Shown here: in pieces, positions 61,903 through 64,000 of the stretch | How the letters are laid out: the number at the start of each line of letters is the position of its first letter | Numbering within the stretch: position 1 is the stretch's first letter | Assembly: GCA_903931945.1 (NCBI GenBank) | Contig: CAIZEI010000171.1 | Coordinates: 1 to 64,000 of the forward strand | DNA length: 64,000 nt | DNA from: an uncultured Hyphomicrobiales bacterium | GTDB lineage: Bacteria > Pseudomonadota > Alphaproteobacteria > Rhizobiales > Beijerinckiaceae | Direction of reading: 5' to 3' | Made by a program: the position numbers and the translations under genes | Notes under the pieces: generated by a model | Seen by the model: the letters and a program-made list of their open reading frames with translations, nothing else | What the model was told of the DNA's origin: nothing | The model's database searches: none

Positions 61903-62688
61903 ATGAGCCTGAAGTCCCGCAACGCTGTGGTTACCGGTTCAACGAGCGGCATTGGCCTTTGTATCGCGCGCGCGCTCGCCGCCGAAGGCGCCAACATATT
62001 GATCAACGGCTTTGGCGATCCTGCCGCCATCGAAACGGAACGCGCCAGGATTGAAGCGGATTTTGGCGTCAAATGCGTCTACGATGGCGCCGATATGTCC
62101 AAGCCCGCCGAAATTGCTGCGATGATCAAGAATGCCGAAACGAAACTCGGTTCGTGCGATATCCTGGTCAACAACGCAGTCATCCAGTTTGTTTCTCCGC
62201 TGGAAGATTTCCCTCTGGACAAATGGGACCAGATCATTGCGATCAACCTGTCATCGGCTTTCCACGCGATCCGCGCCGCGATTCCCGGTATGAAGGCGCG
62301 CAAATGGGGCCGCATTGTCAACACAGCTTCGGCGCATTCGAAAGTCGCCTCACCCTTCAAGTCGGCCTATGTCACCGCCAAACACGGCCTTGATGGACTC
62401 AGCAAAACGGCGGCGCTGGAACTCGCAACCTTTGGCGCGACTTCGAACTGCATTTCGCCGGGCTATGTCTGGACGCCTCTGGTCGAGCACCAGATTCCAG
62501 AGACAATGGCGGCGCGCAATATGACCAAGGAGCAGGTCATCAATGACGTCCTTCTGCACGCCCAGCCGACAAAAGAGTTCGTGACGGTCGAACAGGTTGC
62601 AGCGCTCGCTGTATTCCTGTGCTCGGACGCCGCTGCACAGATCACGGGCGCCAACATATCCATCGATGGCGGCTGGACTGCCGAATAA
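61903..62688 (+). CDS. 3-hydroxybutyrate dehydrogenase-like SDR enzyme
   Basis: A 261-residue classical short-chain dehydrogenase. The cofactor motif is GSTSGIG, the catalytic Tyr/Lys pair is in YVTAKHG, and ISPGYVWTPLVEHQIPE follows, matching BdhA-type 3-hydroxybutyrate dehydrogenases. The usual NNAG structural motif reads NNAV, with Val93 replacing Gly. GGAG precedes the ATG. The stop overlaps the patatin start (TAATG), so the two are translationally coupled. A role in polyhydroxybutyrate or ketone metabolism is inferred. Confidence 0.88.
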   Translation: MSLKSRNAVVTGSTSGIGLCIARALAAEGANILINGFGDPAAIETERARIEADFGVKCVYDGADMSKPAEIAAMIKNAETKLGSCDILVNNAVIQFVSPLEDFPLDKWDQIIAINLSSAFHAIRAAIPGMKARKWGRIVNTASAHSKVASPFKSAYVTAKHGLDGLSKTAALELATFGATSNCISPGYVWTPLVEHQIPETMAARNMTKEQVINDVLLHAQPTKEFVTVEQVAALAVFLCSDAAAQITGANISIDGGWTAE

Positions 62689-63725
62689 TGGCGAAATCTG
62701 CGATCGATTGGGACGGCAAGAAGAAGATCAATCTTGCCCTGCAAGGCGGAGGCGCGCATGGCGCCTTCACATGGGGGGTGCTGGATTGCATTCTTGAAGA
62801 TGGGCGCCTCGACATTGAAGCGATTTCCGGCGCCAGCGCCGGCGCGATGAATGCGGTTGTTTACGCCCAGGGTTATCTTGAAAATGGCCGCGCGGGCGCG
62901 CGCAAATGTCTCGCCGCCTTCTGGAAGGCTGTGAGCGACGCAGGCTCGATGTCCAGCGGCGCGTCGTCGGCATTCGACGCCATGTTCAAGCCCTTCGGCT
63001 TCGATCAATGGCCTGCGCAGTGGTGGATGGATACGGTGACGCATTACGCATCGCCCTATGAACTCAATCCGCTCGGCCTCAATCCACTGCGCGATTTGCT
63101 GGGGCGAACGATCGATTTCGAAAAGGTGCGGGCCTGCCAGCACATTCAGATTTTCGTTTCCGCAACCAATGTCCATACGGGCAAGATCGCCCTGTTCGAA
63201 CGCAAAGACCTGACCATCGACCATGTGATGGCGAGCGCTTGTCTGCCGACTGTGTTTCAGGCGGTTGAAATCGATGGCGTGCCGCATTGGGATGGCGGCT
63301 ATATGGGCAATCCCGCCCTCTTTCCTTTGCTTTACAACGGGGCGTGTCCTGACACGATGATTGTCGAAATCAATCCGATCGAACGCATGGAAACGCCCAA
63401 AACCGCCCCGGAAATCCAGAATCGTCTGAACGAGATTACTTTCAATGGCGCCTTGTTGCGCGAATTGCGCGCGATCGAATTTGTGCAACGTCTGATCGAT
63501 CAGAGGAAGATAGGCCCGCCGGATTACAACAGGCCTTTCATTCATCGCGTCGATGGCGGCGAACCGATGAAAACATTTTCGGCGGCGTCAAAAATGGACG
63601 CATCATGGGACAAGCTGACAGCGATGCGCGATATTGGCCGGGCGGCTGCGTTAGTCTGGATTGACACGCATTATGACGATATTGGCGTCCGGGATACGCT
63701 CGATTTGCGCGGTGCGTTTTCGTGA
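62688..63725 (+). CDS. Patatin-like phospholipase family protein
   Basis: About 345 residues. The oxyanion-hole motif is LALQGGGAHGAFTWGVL, the nucleophile elbow is SGASAGAMN (Ser) and the catalytic Asp is in WDGGYMGN. It begins on the A of the BdhA stop (TAATG), a tight coupling. Patatin-like enzymes hydrolyse lipids, and some act on polyhydroxybutyrate granules, which would fit the coupled BdhA gene. No signal peptide is visible. Confidence 0.9.
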   Translation: MAKSAIDWDGKKKINLALQGGGAHGAFTWGVLDCILEDGRLDIEAISGASAGAMNAVVYAQGYLENGRAGARKCLAAFWKAVSDAGSMSSGASSAFDAMFKPFGFDQWPAQWWMDTVTHYASPYELNPLGLNPLRDLLGRTIDFEKVRACQHIQIFVSATNVHTGKIALFERKDLTIDHVMASACLPTVFQAVEIDGVPHWDGGYMGNPALFPLLYNGACPDTMIVEINPIERMETPKTAPEIQNRLNEITFNGALLRELRAIEFVQRLIDQRKIGPPDYNRPFIHRVDGGEPMKTFSAASKMDASWDKLTAMRDIGRAAALVWIDTHYDDIGVRDTLDLRGAFS

Positions 63726-63831
63726 GCGGGAACGCGGCGCCGCGTCGTCGCGCTGCCAGTTGAACTCGCTTTCATCGGCGCCAACAGGCGCGGCCTGGCT
63801 CACGCGCCGGTAACCGATCGCTGCGTTGCGA
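63726..63831. other. Short gap between convergent genes
   Basis: About 100 bp between the patatin stop and the unidentified gene. No terminator-like hairpin with a T-run was seen. Confidence 0.4.
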
Positions 63832-64000
63832 TTACGAAGCCTTGCCCTCGATTTCCGCAACGGCCCTGCGCAATATTTCCGCCACGCGCTTTTGCTCTTC
63901 GGCTGGCGCCCTTCTTTTGCTGTGCATAGTCTGCCTCAGGGCCCGCCGGGCCTGGCGCAATTCGGATGTGTCCCCGTCATCGTCCTCCTGTCCGGCGAAA
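63832..64000 (-). CDS. C-terminal end of an unidentified protein (cut by window edge)
   Basis: A leftward frame enters from the right edge and ends at TAA 63834-63832. The last 55 codons are polar and basic (EDDDGDTSELRQARR, then EEQKRVAEILRRAVAEIEGKAS). No domain can be recognised from this part. Codon phase is open to the edge, which supports a real gene continuing beyond the window. Confidence 0.45.
   Translation of the reverse strand, partial: FAGQEDDDGDTSELRQARRALRQTMHSKRRAPAEEQKRVAEILRRAVAEIEGKAS

Overview
The window looks like a chromosomal stretch of an alphaproteobacterium of the order Hyphomicrobiales (Rhizobiales-like). This is inferred from the overall GC-rich coding style, rhizobial-type families (DUF1488, DUF1223, di-domain ModE, PdeM with its helicase, the CnoX / Lon-N / Trm112 block) and the many orphan Bug-type solute-binding proteins. 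No rRNA, CRISPR array, insertion sequence or prophage was recognised. One tRNA (Gly, anticodon GCC) is present.

Layout. 1-5.4 kb is accessory: a MazE/MazF-type toxin-antitoxin pair cut by the left edge, a free-standing HNH endonuclease with three homing-type repeats, a leftward envelope/stress operon (YqjD-like, YqjE/holin-like, DUF3618-like, YihY) and small DUF1488-type genes. 5.5-10 kb holds a transglutaminase, an exported ABM-domain protein next to a decayed haem-binding gene, and an MntR regulator divergent from an Nramp-like transporter with a likely operator inside its promoter. 10-18.8 kb is molybdenum-flavoured: an orphan molybdenum-hydroxylase large subunit, then modE-modA-modB-modC and a second ModE-like HTH protein. 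19-25 kb carries a hydantoinase/oxoprolinase pair with a solute-binding protein. 25.3-29.7 kb is a leftward sulfonate operon (ssu) in which ssuD has an in-frame amber codon and ssuC a one-base frameshift. Its leader carries a short Cys-containing ORF and alternative RNA pairings that can hide the Shine-Dalgarno of the first gene.

30-35.7 kb holds a gluconate-dehydrogenase-like pair, PdeM, an alpha/beta hydrolase, an MDR dehydrogenase and DUF1330. 36-41.9 kb is a catabolic cluster: two Bug-type binding proteins, a ThDP enzyme, a polysaccharide-deacetylase-like enzyme and a convergent enolase-superfamily enzyme. 41.9-51 kb is mostly housekeeping: NadE, lytic transglycosylase, an FAD monooxygenase, tRNA-Gly, CnoX, Lon-N, Trm112, OpgG and a methyltransferase. 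51.5-55.6 kb has two more binding proteins, a Rieske oxygenase and a Phd plus MazF-like module. 55.9-64 kb has a GDSL esterase, the ligase-associated helicase (separated from pdeM by about 24 kb), a CaiB/BaiF CoA-transferase, DUF1223, a BdhA-like dehydrogenase coupled to a patatin, and the 3' end of an unidentified gene.

Common themes are scavenging of organic acids and sulfonates (five Bug-type binding proteins with no membrane partner in the window), metal uptake (Mn and Mo) and locally sited regulatory DNA or RNA. The strongest candidate for something undescribed is the ssu leader at about 29.40-29.72 kb.
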